From Harmothoe impar (Eukaryota > Annelida > Polychaeta > Phyllodocida > Polynoidae), in the NCBI GenBank assembly GCA_947462335.1, contig OX381707.1, forward strand, positions 21,020,404 to 21,084,403: a stretch of 64,000 bases of DNA, read 5' to 3'. Position numbers and translations under genes: made by a program. Positions 53,036-63,892 of this stretch are shown piece by piece. The stretch's first letter is position 1. Every line of letters starts with the position of its first letter. The notes beneath the pieces are model-generated. The model saw nothing but the letters and a program-made list of their open reading frames with translations. It was not told the DNA's origin and did no database searches.

Positions 53036-53919
53036 GTAAGATCCTGTTTATATCATGGTGAATTTCATGGTGAATACGGCACTCCCATTGACTCAACCAA
53101 GGAAGGCCGTATTTCCTACCTCTCATGAAGTAAACCTCACCCATATCTTATTGGCTTTGCAACGTGAAATAACCCTCAGTGAAGAACTCTTCTTGTACAC
53201 CTTTTTCTATGTATTTAGATGAATCAACCAAAGTACATATATATTCATGCAAAACTTGATAAAGTATATTTGATATGAAATTAATGTAGCAAATTCTTTT
53301 GATCGACCAATCCCTGTCTCGATGTAAAGTTTTTCTAATAATAAAATTTGAATATCCATTTGCATCTTGTTTGGTTAAATTGTGTGGAATATTTAATGCG
53401 GCAAAAGGGCATGTGTTATCTGTCAGATCATTGTAACGTAGCCATGAAGATTGATTATGTTAGGAGTTGTTTATAGCTGGGACTCCACTACCTGATTTTT
53501 TGGGTAATTGTTGTGACATGACCATACCCTGGCATCCCTAGCTATCCTATATAATTATATTAGGAAGATACTCAGATGAGAAACAAATTAAAGTATACAG
53601 TTTCATTAGGAAAAGACACAGGTCTAGAAATTGCACAATTCAAACCAATAATCCCAAACCTGTTAAATGTGGGATCGGGTAGCAAAATCGGCTGGGGTTG
53701 CAATTCAGGACATAAATCAGGACCTAAATTGTGTTATAGAGCCTTGGCAAAATTGATTTTCCACTTGTTTGTAAACACAAACATTATTCATCAACACAAA
53801 CCTATGGCAAGGTTTATAATATCTCTATGTAATTGGTATGGCATATAACTGAGTCAGATTCGTGAGAATAGCATGTATTTGTCAGTTATATAGGTTAGTG
53901 GGGCCTCATCTTAGGTGGT

Positions 53920-54070
53920 GGTCATTTTTTTAACAGTGCGGGGTTGGTCGATCTGGGCCCCTTGAAGGGGGGACCAACAAATTTGCACCCCTCTAAAGAG
54001 GTGGACCAAAAAAAAAGAACCCCTTTTTAGCAGAAAAAGCCAGTGCGTTACTATAGCTGAAGTCTGGGAA
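53920..54070. mobile_element. MITE fragment with CCCCTTTTTAGCAGAAAAAG block
   Basis: Diverged relative of 7270-7440 and the left half of 10758-11590; lies in METTL27-like intron 1. Confidence 0.4.
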
Positions 54071-54216
54071 ACAATGTAATACACAGATAACAGAGTATGA
54101 AAAGTTAGACATAAATTGATACTATGGAACTACCTCCATACATGGTTGTTATATGCAATATTTACATATGTATTATAGCTGTTAAGGTCTTCATAATATC
54201 ACGCTGGTATTTGCAG

Positions 54217-54342
54217 ACTATTTCTGTTCTGGATGTGAAAGCACATAAGGTGGTGGCTGATGCCATGGTAGGGTACCTCTCAGACAACAGGGAGGTTAAG
54301 ATACTGGATGTGGCAGCAGGAACCGGGCTGGTCGCTGTACAG
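54217..54342 (+). CDS. METTL27: METTL27-like methyltransferase, exon 2 (SAM motif I)
   Basis: Residues 45-86; acceptor ttgcag, donor GTAACT, phase 0. Contains VKILDVAAGTGLVAVQ (residues 71-86), the glycine-rich motif I that binds the amino acid part of SAM. A TTAA MITE begins 12 bases into the following intron. Confidence 0.9.
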
Positions 54343-54353
54343 GTAACTCATGT

Positions 54354-54600
54354 TTAACCCTTTAAGGTCAGATGTAGTTAAAAGATGACATTTGTCGTCA
54401 TGATGCACCCATGCGGCTCCGGTAAGTAACTCACTGGTGCTGCATCGCTACATAGTGCAGGCCCTTTGGATGTGTGGCAACCCTGTGAGGCAGACATGAT
54501 GCTTGAATGCAGCACTGGTGAGTGACTCGCCAAGGCTGCATTCATGCATCATAATGATAATGGGCATGATGTATGAACACATCATGCTATCTTCAAACTA
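54354..54600. mobile_element. TTAA-type MITE in METTL27-like intron 2
   Basis: Starts TTAACCCTTTAAGGTCAG at 54354, 11 bases after the exon-2 donor; the core TGAATGCAGCACTGGTGAGT faces GCCAAGGCTGCATTCATGCA; the right end is eroded. Confidence 0.65.
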
Positions 54601-54964
54601 CATCATGTGGTGTCAGAAAACAAAAAAAGAGGTAATAGTGCTGGCTGTGGTAGGGAGAAACGGTCTGATCGGTGGACAGGCAACTCACCTTACTTTCATG
54701 ATGAAAACTGAATTACAAGGTTAAGGCAATGAGAGGGTTGATCCCTAGGTCAGTGTGCAGTTACCCTTGGTTTGCTCTGGCCATACTTCACACTCAGAGA
54801 GTCGTGTAATATCTATCCATGAAATAAAGAGTGTTAACTGTGATGGTGTAATGACTCTAGATCATTTGAATGAATGGGAATCTACCACCTCCCACCCCTC
54901 CCCCCGTAAACTCAGCTACCTAGGGATCCTCACTAAACCATGTGTTTTTTCCTATACACATCAG

Positions 54965-55100
54965 TTAAAGGCTCTTGGTTTCCACAACATTGATGCCTTG
55001 GACCCCTCTGAGGGAATGCTAAATGTAGCTAGACAAAAGAATGTCTACAAAAATGTCATTCAGGAATACTTTCCTATTAAAAATCCATCAGTGAAAACAA
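54965..55100 (+). CDS. METTL27: METTL27-like methyltransferase, exon 3
   Basis: Residues 87-131 plus one base; acceptor acatcag, donor GTAAGT (phase 1). NIDALDPSEGMLNVA (94-108) is the motif II region, where the acidic residue holds the SAM ribose; vertebrate METTL27 has GVDGSPGML here. The sequence directly upstream is also open but lies before a clear acceptor. Confidence 0.87.
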
Positions 55101-55345
55101 GTAAGTACTATTGAGCTTCTGTCACATTTTTCAATCATGCTAACAGGACTAAACATTCTTATTTTAGAATCAGCAACATAAATTCTGTCCATATGATTTG
55201 CATCTATGCAATTTTAGGTGCTATTGATATACTACATGATATATGAAAGACAAACCAAAAGTCATAGATTTTACTGCAAAACAGCAACAGGTTCACATCG
55301 ATGTTTAACAGCTGGGTCAAAATAACCTTCATGTTACGTCATATG

Positions 55346-55455
55346 TATAGTAAATTCTCACATAGAAGCTATGGCCAATACTCAAGACAGATCCCCCGAA
55401 TGGCTTATTAGTGCTTATGGGATAGGCCAAGAGTCAGGCTGCGGATTATAGACAT
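55346..55455. repeat. Dispersed repeat AAATTCT..CATAGAAGC, copy 3
   Basis: AAATTCTCACATAGAAGCTA then ACTCAAGACAGATC; METTL27-like intron 3. Confidence 0.45.
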
Positions 55456-55758
55456 GTTTTTGATACTATTGTAAATGTACACATTAAATGTGTAAATGTC
55501 CACACCCCCTTTCACATTAATATTATTCCTCAAAGTTAGGCGGTCACTGAATATATATGCACGTTTATTTTATTATTGCTTTATTCTGGAAACATATCCA
55601 TATATAGGCATGTTGTTGCAGCATGTAAATTCTCACAAATGGTGAGCTGATGGCCTTATTATTTGTGCTTCATGAATTTATTTAAATCTTTGGGAGGGGG
55701 TGTTAGAGGTGTTTCCATGAGTGGGGAGATTTATATGTGAGGATTATTTGACTTTCAG

Positions 55759-55851
55759 GCAGCTATGATGTGCTGGTTATCTCCTTGGGGCTGTCAGGAG
55801 GCCACATGGGATGTGACAGTCTGCCCGAGATGGTTCGATGTGCCAAGACAG
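55759..55851 (+). CDS. METTL27: METTL27-like methyltransferase, exon 4
   Basis: Residues 132-162 plus one base; acceptor ctttcag, donor GTACTG. SSYDVLVISLGLSGGHM is the motif IV strand (family: FDAVLIVGALSDG). This exon was not an obvious open frame by itself and was found from splice phase and homology. Confidence 0.87.
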
Positions 55852-56179
55852 GTACTGTGTTTGACATAAAAGGATATTTTTAACTAAAGAATTGACCTCA
55901 AAATGTCCATCACAAAAAGCCAGTTATTAACAAGGTATTCAAAGTTTAAACTTGAAACAGTTTATTCAGTGTAGATGTACATAGAAATGTAATAAATTAA
56001 TTTTGCCATGTCCTAGAAAGTAATGAACCCAGGGTAGGGTGTTACATCGAAAATGAACTAAGGCTGTTGATTATTTCACCATTATTGTACATGAACCTAT
56101 GTCCTTCATTATCTATGCCTAAGGTGTAATCTGTTTGAGATTTATCGTATCAAAATGACCATAGCTCTATTCAAAGTAT

Positions 56180-56334
56180 GAAGACAGTATTAGCCCTAGT
56201 GAGTACCTTGCAAGTGCTATATTCAAGAATCATACCGACCCAATGGGATTGAGTCACCTGCTGGGGGTGCAGTGGTGCATTATGATGACAAATATCATCA
56301 TTTAGCACATGTATTCTTAAAGTTAAAGGGTTAA
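56180..56334. mobile_element. TTAA-type MITE in METTL27-like intron 4
   Basis: Right end TTCTTAAAGTTAAAGGGTTAA (TTAA at 56331-56334); the exon-5 acceptor is 36 bases further on. Left end eroded. Confidence 0.5.
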
Positions 56335-56372
56335 TCAAGCAACCATTACTCACTGACTCTTCATTCTCACAG

Positions 56373-56569
56373 GTGGATTTGTTATAATAGCAATGACAGA
56401 AAAGCACCTTACTAATGTGGCAGAGTACCGGGACCGACTTGAGCCTCTGATGCAGCAATTAGAGAGGGAAGGACAGTGGCAGATTCTGGAGAGGACTGTC
56501 ATCAATAATTTTCATCACACCAATACTGGTGTTCTCTTTGTTTTTAAAGTAACCAAAGCAGAGAACTAG
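56373..56569 (+). CDS. METTL27: METTL27-like methyltransferase, exon 5 (stop codon)
   Basis: Residues 163-227; acceptor ttctcacag. GGFVIIAMTEKHL (motif VI region), then EYRDRLEPLMQQLEREGQWQ, matching the C-terminal helix of the family (Y..AL...L..LE..G.W), and VLFVFKVTKAEN before TAG (56567-56569). Confidence 0.88.
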
Positions 56570-56980
56570 ACTAGTCCTCTGCTTAACACTTGATGTTTAA
56601 ACACCTAAACACTGTGTTCAGATGTTTAGGATTCAAACACGTTTTATTTAAATGTCTAAACACCAGGCATTAATTGTTAACTTGTAAAAACATGTTAAAC
56701 ACTTGTTATCTACAGATCATTAATCACATTTCATCCCAAGCTTACCTACGATAAAATCATGTAGCACCCTAGAAAACAAAAAAACATCCAGAAACATCAG
56801 AAAAGTCATGATATTCAGACCCCAATGTTCATGTCTCTTATTTCTTCTGCACGGTAATGGTCATTTTAATCATCTAAAGTCTTAAAGAACTAGATAGTAT
56901 ACTCACTATTCAATACTCTACAATTCCAGCCATTGACATGGTTACAAAAAACTGATAATAAATGTACTCAAAGAAAAGTG
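56570..56980 (+). other. METTL27-like 3' UTR with candidate poly-A signal
   Basis: AATAAA at 56957-56962. The first 130 bp are dense in GTTTA(A)ACAC / TGTTTAG motifs that also cluster at 60300-60440 and 60880-61015. Confidence 0.5.
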
Positions 56981-57089
56981 ACTATTGCTTTTTTGTTTTT
57001 ATTTTTTTAGTAAACTCAAGCAACTGAAAGAAAGCTAATTATGGGTAGTATAAAGCCCCTTTATACATGTATTAACTAGGCTACAGGAG

Positions 57090-57117
57090 GCGCTGGTCAC
57101 GGTCGGCTGACCAGCGC
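57090..57117. repeat. Perfect 10-bp hairpin
   Basis: GCGCTGGTCA (57090-57099) and TGACCAGCGC (57108-57117), loop CGGTCGGC; in the leader of the DIRS-like fragment. Confidence 0.75.
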
Positions 57118-57263
57118 TCTGCATGCTGGGGGACCTAGCGACGGTTGCCTGGCCGCTGTGTTTGTTGTGCGTCTCTATTCACTCTTCAAAAAAACTGGTG
57201 TAAGACAGACGCGGGTGTGGAGACAGGTCTCAACCCACCATGATATATAACCGACTCTAATAC

Positions 57264-57650
57264 ATGTCAGAGGAGTATTGCAGCCGGTGCGGTGTTACTC
57301 ATCCTATACCTGTGAGTAGGAATTGTAGCAGGCATCGGGTTGACCAGCAGGGGAAACCGACCCACTTCACCAGGGGACTGAAAAAAGCCATGTCGGGCGA
57401 GGAGGATTTTGAGGTGGTCCCTGAGGCGGAGCAGGACAAGGAGGAGAAGGAGCTGAGGAAGCAGATCAAGTCGGCCAAGGCCGTCAGACGTAAGGAGGCT
57501 CTGAAAAAGGAGCTAGAATGGCTAAAGGATACGCCGGCGGGCGGCCTGGACACGACGGCGGCGGCCGGGAGCAGCGCGCTGGACGACAGCCGGGGGCCGT
57601 GGCGGGACAGATTGGGGCTACATAATGTATGGTGTGATGTTTGGATATAA
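57264..57650 (+). pseudogene. Gag-like ORF1 start of the DIRS-like element
   Basis: Starts MSEEYCSRCGVTHP, with a CxxC...C cluster, then an acidic/basic coiled-coil-like stretch (EEDFEVV to KKELEWLKD, residues 46-89). GC-rich, unlike its surroundings. After about residue 115 it runs out of coding-like sequence. The gag assignment rests on position before the RT. Confidence 0.45.
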
Positions 57651-57732
57651 TGTTATCAACATTAACTGTGATGTCAAATATCATTGTGATAATTATGAGT
57701 CAAGCACGGGTGAGGGAGGTCACGAGGTCATG

Positions 57733-58139
57733 ACCAAGAAGCTCCTGGAGGAGATTGATCTCGAGGCCGTGACAGTTGTGGATAAGCCAATGGATTGTGT
57801 TCATGCTATAGGCCTAGTACCAAAAGGGGGCGGTGGCTACCGGGCAATTATAGGTTGTAGCTCACCGGATAGTGCATGTGTTAATGTTCACACTGATGAG
57901 GTAGCCAGCAAGTTTGCCTATAAAGGCCTGGACGACATCACGGAATTGATCCAGGAGGCGGACAGCAACACCACAATTGACATCAGTGACGCTTATAGAG
58001 CTTTGTCTGTACATCCTATGAGTAGTAGGCGCCAGGGTCTGTCATGGGAATTTGAACAGGGTGTAAACACCAACCTCAGAGACAATAGACTGTGTATGGG
58101 ACTCTCCTCGTCACCCTACTGCTTTTTATTTTTTTAGTA
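57733..58139 (+). pseudogene. Reverse-transcriptase fragment, DIRS type
   Basis: Frame 57625-58137. Motifs: HAIGLVPKGGGGYRAIIGCS (motif 2), CVNVHTDEVASKFAYKGLDD, TTIDISDAYRALSVHP (motif A aspartate), NLRDNRLCMGLSSSPYCF (motif B-like). These are characteristic of tyrosine-recombinase (DIRS/Ngaro) retroelements rather than LINEs or LTR elements. Motif C (xxDD), RNase H and recombinase are absent. Confidence 0.65.
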
Positions 58140-58171
58140 AACTCAAGCAACTGAAAGAAAGCTTATTATGC

Positions 58172-58790
58172 ATGGGATTAAGATGTGGTGTGGTGGGAGG
58201 GGAGCTCTATCATCTTTCCTTTCCTGTGGGGGTAAATAACCACAGCAATTTGCTACATTCTCTGTGTGCATCCTAGTAAGATCCGAACAGGGATGGTTGA
58301 CAGAGCATCACTATTTTAGTCTCAATTAATCAATTATATTGTTGTTGTTTTTTTTATCTGGGATCAGTGGTTGAAATATGCTTGAAAACAAACGTTTTCA
58401 GTTGTTTATTACAATAGGTAGCACGTTTAGGCTATATTCAGAAATTCTCTACAATTTTATGTTCACTTTTAGAAGGTATAGTTTTGCCAAACATTAGGTA
58501 TTTTAAAGGCAGCATTTGCAACCTGTGAGTCATAAGATGTATTGATATAATGCTTTTGTCAATGCAATAATCAGAATTCAGTCCTACATAGATCTGTCCG
58601 GAATATAGCTGAACTGACTATCAGGCAGTAGGTTGTTGGTCTGGAGATGGTACAGTAGTTGGCTATGAACCACCTTCTCACATAGCTTTGAGCATAATGT
58701 TCAGTACATAAACTGGTCTCCAGTTTCCAATTTTGGAGAGGTCACACGCATGTTTGACTTCTTATAATACTACAAACCCCCTCTACACCA
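58172..58790. other. Intergenic DNA
   Basis: Nothing assigned. Confidence 0.4.
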
Positions 58791-58792
58791 GA

Positions 58793-61112
58793 CCAGGGTT
58801 CGCGCTAGCCGTTCCCCAAATCGCTATTGGCGAATTAAAACTCAAACTGGCGATCCCATCTCCAATGAAATTCGCCAGACTGGCGAATTCCTCACCAGAA
58901 TATGATTGGCATGATTGGGAATACCATGTATTATATACCGTTAGAAAGCTAAGATCAAGAGAGGAACAGTCATATGAAACACATTTAGAAAAAGTGAAGA
59001 ACCTCATATTTCCCAACTTTCTTAACACTTACGTGCCCAACCGCGCCAATTGGCGCGGTTTTAGGCCTAAAATCAACTATGTTGGAGTAGAGCATCATCC
59101 CCACACTAATACTGGGTCAATTCCTAAGATTTTACCCCCATATTGAAGCCCATGACCTCACGATTACAAGAGGACCGCTACTCTTGATGTGAATTGTATA
59201 CTTTAGGAATAGTGCAACCTTAAGCAAATAATAGGCAATCAGATATGTTATGCGTTAAGGTTATCCAATAATTATCCAGAAAGCATGATTTCCACTAATT
59301 TGGGCTCAAATATACATGAAAATGTGAAAAAATGTTATAGAATCATCTTATATCAAATTTTCCTGTAGATGCGGATTATAGTATCATTATTCATTAATTT
59401 TCATTTCAAAGGTTCTTATTTGGAATATTTTCCAGGCTAGAAATAGCCTATTCATAGACAAAGAGGCCCTACTTGGCCCTAGAAATGCAGTAATCATGTT
59501 TGTATCAGCAAATAGAATGTTTCAGGTTACCATGGCAACCATAAGTACATGTAAATAATTTTATATTGTGCTATATAGTTTTATAACATCAAGTCCACTT
59601 CAAGACCTTTCAGAAAATGTTATATGACCCTCGTCTTAAAATAGGAAATGAAGTTAGTGCATGTCTTCCAACATCAGAAAAGTAGTGTTGACTAATACGG
59701 ATATTGATCAAATAGTTCTGGGCAGCAAAGGATAAAGAAAATGGTTAAAATTCTAGCATTTTTTCTCCTATCTATGTATCTATTATCAGGGAATTCTATA
59801 TTTCTATTTGACCCTTCTGAGCTAATTATCAGCTCCCTGTGTGATAGTCAATCTATTGATTACATATGCACGGGGAGGGGGTCAGACCAAATGGACTGAT
59901 TGTGATGAAGAGGAGCTGTGCATGGGAAGGAGAGATGACAGGATATATCATTGTGTACCTTCTACATTGTACAGTCCGGTACAATCTCTCAAGCATGTTC
60001 ACTCCATCAATGTTCATGTGGATCTCACAAAGTATACCAGAATGCATTATATGACGTCCAGAGGCTCCAAATTCTCTTGGGGAGGATACCCCCAAACCCC
60101 TGACTGGACATATTGCACATTTTTAAAAAGTACTAAAGACATCAGTTGTCACATAACGATGGACACAATAGGCCCTTATCCTTATGTCCCGTTCTGATGG
60201 TTCCTTTTGCCCCACAATGATGGCAACCACCCTAAATTGGGAATGGTTGGGAAAAAACTTTCAATTGCACTCAGTTTGTAGATTATAAATAAGCATGTTT
60301 CGGAGTTGAACACTTTTCTAAACCCTTTTTTGTCATACATTTCTAAACACTTTATTTCTTCTAAAGATGTGACAAAACGTGTTTAAATTCCAATATATGT
60401 TTACTTCAGATATATGAAGTGTTTAGATGAATTTATTGTGTTTAGACCAGGAGATTGTCAAGTTCTACAAAGTGGTTTGTTGTTTGATGCTACACATGTA
60501 TAATGCTTTGTTTATATGCATATATTATATTAATACTGGTAGAGAGTATATGGCATTTTGTAACAGCCACAAGGAGTGTCTTCACATACATCACTTATCA
60601 CGAGCAAGGGAAAGTAACCAAAAACTATGAGATAATATTGCTATATCTGTTTTAAAATTCAACAGAACGGGTGTCTAACTAATTCTCTTCTGCACATTAT
60701 TTACTCATTATATGATTAGCTACATTACCAGCTGCTCTGAAAGTGATATTGAATGTTAGTATGGGCCCTAAACTAACTATATTTACAGTCTTCATCATTA
60801 TGTTAAAATCAGTCAACTATCAAATCTGTATGAAAGGTATTTCCATCAACCTAACTGCCACCTGTTGGGCTGAACCACAAGTGTTTAATATCTAAACAAG
60901 TGTGTTTCATGAGTTTAAATTGAATGTGTTTAAAGTCTAGCCTTTATTTTTGACATGTTTAAAATGAATATATGTTTAGGTTATTTGATGTTTATTCTTA
61001 AACACAGTTTTTACAGTGTGTTTCATTCTGGCGAATTCATTATCAATCTGGCTAACCAATCTTGGCTCAAATTCGCCAGACTGGCTAAGCAGTAAACTGC
61101 CCTAGCGCTATC
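58793..61112. mobile_element. Candidate 2.3-kb element with (A/T)GGG..(C/A)GCGCTAG ends
   Basis: CAGGGTTCGCGCTAG at the left and TGGGATAGCGCTAG (complement) at the right. The palindrome TTCGCCAGACTGGCGAA lies at 58871-58887 and a matching half site at about 61072-61086. Ends match imperfectly and no target duplication was found. Interior frames (58733-59146, 59841-60197) show no known protein. Confidence 0.4.
59039..59060. repeat. Perfect 22-bp palindrome
   Basis: AACCGCGCCAA followed at once by its complement. Confidence 0.8.
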
Positions 61113-61454
61113 CCAGCAGACACTTGGTTAATTGGTATGATTGGCACATCTTTTTAAAAGTGAGCCTAGGCGAAGCTTACCCTTAAGGCCACACAGATTT
61201 CTGCATATTGCTGTAAAAACTTTGAGAGGAGACAAAATGGCCGACATTATACATGTTTTCACATTCTCCTAGCACAGTAAAGTAGATCTGTATGTTTTTC
61301 ATACAATCCAACTAAACCTCTGCATGGAGAGTGCACTGCAAGTGACGTCACAGCACTAGTGACGTCACACTTCGCTACGTCTCTAAGCAACATTGCTACA
61401 TCACTAAGCAACATCTCGACCTAGTGTGTATTAGTGTCACCCAGCAATGATTTT

Positions 61455-61678
61455 ACCGTCAGAAGCGCCGATATTTTAGGGTCAGAACCACCAATAGTTT
61501 GCCATCAGAAGCGCCGATAGTTTGCAGTTAGAAGCGCCGATAGTTTGCTGTCAGAATCGCCGATAGCTTGCTGTCAGAATCAATGAAAGTTTGCCGTCAG
61601 AATCAATGAAAGTTTGCCGTCAGAATCAATGAAAGTTTGCCATCAGAATCGTCAATGGTTTGCTGTCAGAAGCGCAGG
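61455..61678 (+). repeat. About 25-bp tandem repeat, nine units
   Basis: GCCGATAGTTTGCTGTCAGAA and the variant ATGAAAGTTTGCCGTCAGAATC; the last three ATGAAAG units are nearly identical. Confidence 0.8.
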
Positions 61679-61679
61679 T

Positions 61680-62477
61680 AAAGTCACAGCAAGAGGAGGT
61701 TGTGGGGGCGGGGGCTCACTTTTTCCCAGGGTCATATCCAATTTTATTTACAAGCTGCATGTTCTAGTTGGCATACTGCCATCATTGCAGGTGTGCCTAG
61801 GCGCACACCAAAAAGCGCGCACCAAAAAGTGCCTAGGCCCTATTGAACATGCGACTGGCACCTGGTGTGGCCAACTGACCTAGCTGGCTCCTTTACACTT
61901 CCTGGGCACACTGCCTTCAAGCGAATCACGTGGCATGGCAACCTGCTGATAACCTTCATAACAGATCTACCTAAGCTTAGCATGCAACAGAACCATTCAT
62001 TAATTGCCATATTCCTAGATTTCATTCAGTTTCGTCCATGCGTTCTGGTGTGTTTACAAATTGGTTAGGGTATTCCCTGTTGCACATATTTGGGCATGAT
62101 ACCTCCATGTTGCCATCTACCATTGTTTCATGCACTCCTATGGTAGCGCCTTCTTCAGTATCCCATTGACAATGCCATTGCTATTAAGGGAGGTGCACCC
62201 TCTGTTCCTAAGTCTACTAGAAGTACCGTCACTCTCCCAGTATAGGTGTTGCGGCTCATGTCTGCCTTCTCTGGGATCTTATCAAATATGAAGGACTCCC
62301 CATGCAGCTTCCATAGTAGACCTCACACAACAGGGTGTATCAATCTTATTCAAAGTTGGGGGGCTAAATGTGACCTGGATAAATGTTTAGCTGAAATTCT
62401 TACTCTTCTGAAATGGATACAACATTCCTATTACCAAGGATTCTAAATATATTCTCTTTAAATGTATCTTGGCCTGA
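61680..62477. other. Intergenic DNA
   Basis: Near-palindrome GGTGTGCCTAGGCGCACACC at 61790-61809 and a following CGCGCACC repeat. No supported gene. Confidence 0.45.
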
Positions 62478-63835
62478 GATACTGCGCCAGAGGTGGTCAT
62501 CACAGTCACGGTTGAGGCATTCTAGTGAAATAAATCAAAGAAAAAAATGACCATGTTTTATGTTCATTCTACCTACCATAAATCCCTGGTTATGAGATCA
62601 ATTTATTTTGGTACTTCTCTTCCGTGCAGGGCAAATTCCTTTCTTCTTATAGGTAGCATTTTAAGCCATCAAACTGGAGGGAAACCAATACTTAAACCTT
62701 TATTTTCCAAAGGCACAATTTGGCCTTTAAGGAGGGGGGGGATTGACCCATACCTGGGATTTTACAGTATGCTAAAATCACCCCTGCTGGAGATACTGCG
62801 CCAGAGATTCTTAGGGGGTGGTCATCACCGTCACAGTTGAGGCATTCTAGTGTAATAAATCAAAGAAGAAAATGGCCATGTTTTATGTTCATTCTACCTA
62901 CCATAAATCCCTAGCTATGAGATCAATTTATTTTGGTACATCTTTTCCATGCAGGCCGAATTCTAGGCAGCATTTTAAGCCATTAAATTGGAGAGAAATT
63001 AACACTTAAACCTTTGTTTTACAAAGGTATAATTTGGCATTTAACCCTTTAGACTCCAAAACGGCCGGAAACGGCCGTGCTTCATTTCCCCAAAACGGCC
63101 GTTTTTTATGCCTTAATTAAGTCTAGATCCATGATGGAGCATTCCCAAAACTATTTTGATTTTATTTACCATTGATCGCTAGTCATATACTATCAAAAAC
63201 TAACTGTATTTTAGGCCGTGAATTATATTCTGGAAGGCTTTAACATGGGGTTGATTAAAACAGGTGTGCCTCAACAAAGCTTATTTCTCTTGGGAAATTC
63301 CATTGGGAAATTGACAATAAAATGTACAGGCCTAGCATATGTTGATGATCATTCTACTCAGAAATATCACTTTCATTGATTCAAGTTATATATTTTTTTA
63401 ATGTGCAGCAAATGTCTAGCAGAGTATGATTTGTTTCAGATTTGATAACCCAAATGGTTGTAATTTGCATTTGATTTAGAGATCTTAAAGAGGATTTAGC
63501 AATTTCCCTAAAAAACTAATTTAAGTTTACCCCAATGCCAGCCATTGAGGCTATCATAAAGGATGCAGGAACAACACTTATTCAACGACATGCCATAATT
63601 TTTAAAATGGACATTTTAAATTACTTTTTGGAATATGTTCTTGTATTCAATACAATGTTTGATATGATATATGAATACACTGAGGGCGATCTATGACCGA
63701 ATTTAGCTAAATTAGCAGAAAATCCTGGGGAAATGAGGCACTTAATCATGCAAATGTCTGGGGTCTAAAGGGTTAAGGAGGCGGTGCGGTGGTCGTCCTA
63801 TAGCTGGGGTTTTACAGAATGTTAAAATCACCCCT
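62478..63835 (+). repeat. Tandem duplication of about 310 bp, second copy interrupted by a MITE
   Basis: Copy 1 62478-62790, copy 2 62791-63835 less the insertion. Shared landmarks: GAGATACTGCGCCAGAG, TTGAGGCATTCTAGTG, TCTACCTACCATAAATCCCT, CAATTTATTTTGGTAC, AAAATCACCCCTGCTGG. Confidence 0.85.
63041..63776. mobile_element. 736-bp TTAA-flanked element with TTAACCCTTTAGAC ends
   Basis: Ends TTAACCCTTTAGACTCC and GGGGTCTAAAGGGTTAA. Copy 1 of the surrounding duplication has a single TTAA at the equivalent place (62727-62730), so this is a real insertion with TTAA duplication, the piggyBac signature. Near the left end are several CGGCCG/ACGGCCGT repeats. No ORF. Confidence 0.85.
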
Positions 63836-63892
63836 GCTGGCATTTTTGTCATGTCTTGTAACTAGTAAATTGTCATGTGGATTCTACATAGG

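Larger units (their letters stand above)
56996..58170 (+). mobile_element. DIRS-like retrotransposon fragment between direct repeats
   Basis: The outer limits are two copies of a sequence containing TTAGTAAACTCAAGCAACTG and AAAGAAAGCT (56996-57042 and 58123-58168). Between them lie a gag-like ORF start, a deletion junction and part of a reverse transcriptase. The second copy replaces the RT right after its CSPY-type motif, so the retroelement is truncated there. Confidence 0.6.

Noticed and set aside
59841..60197. 118-codon frame as a gene
   Set aside because: No recognisable motif, no splice or promoter context, and a minus-strand frame of similar length overlaps it.
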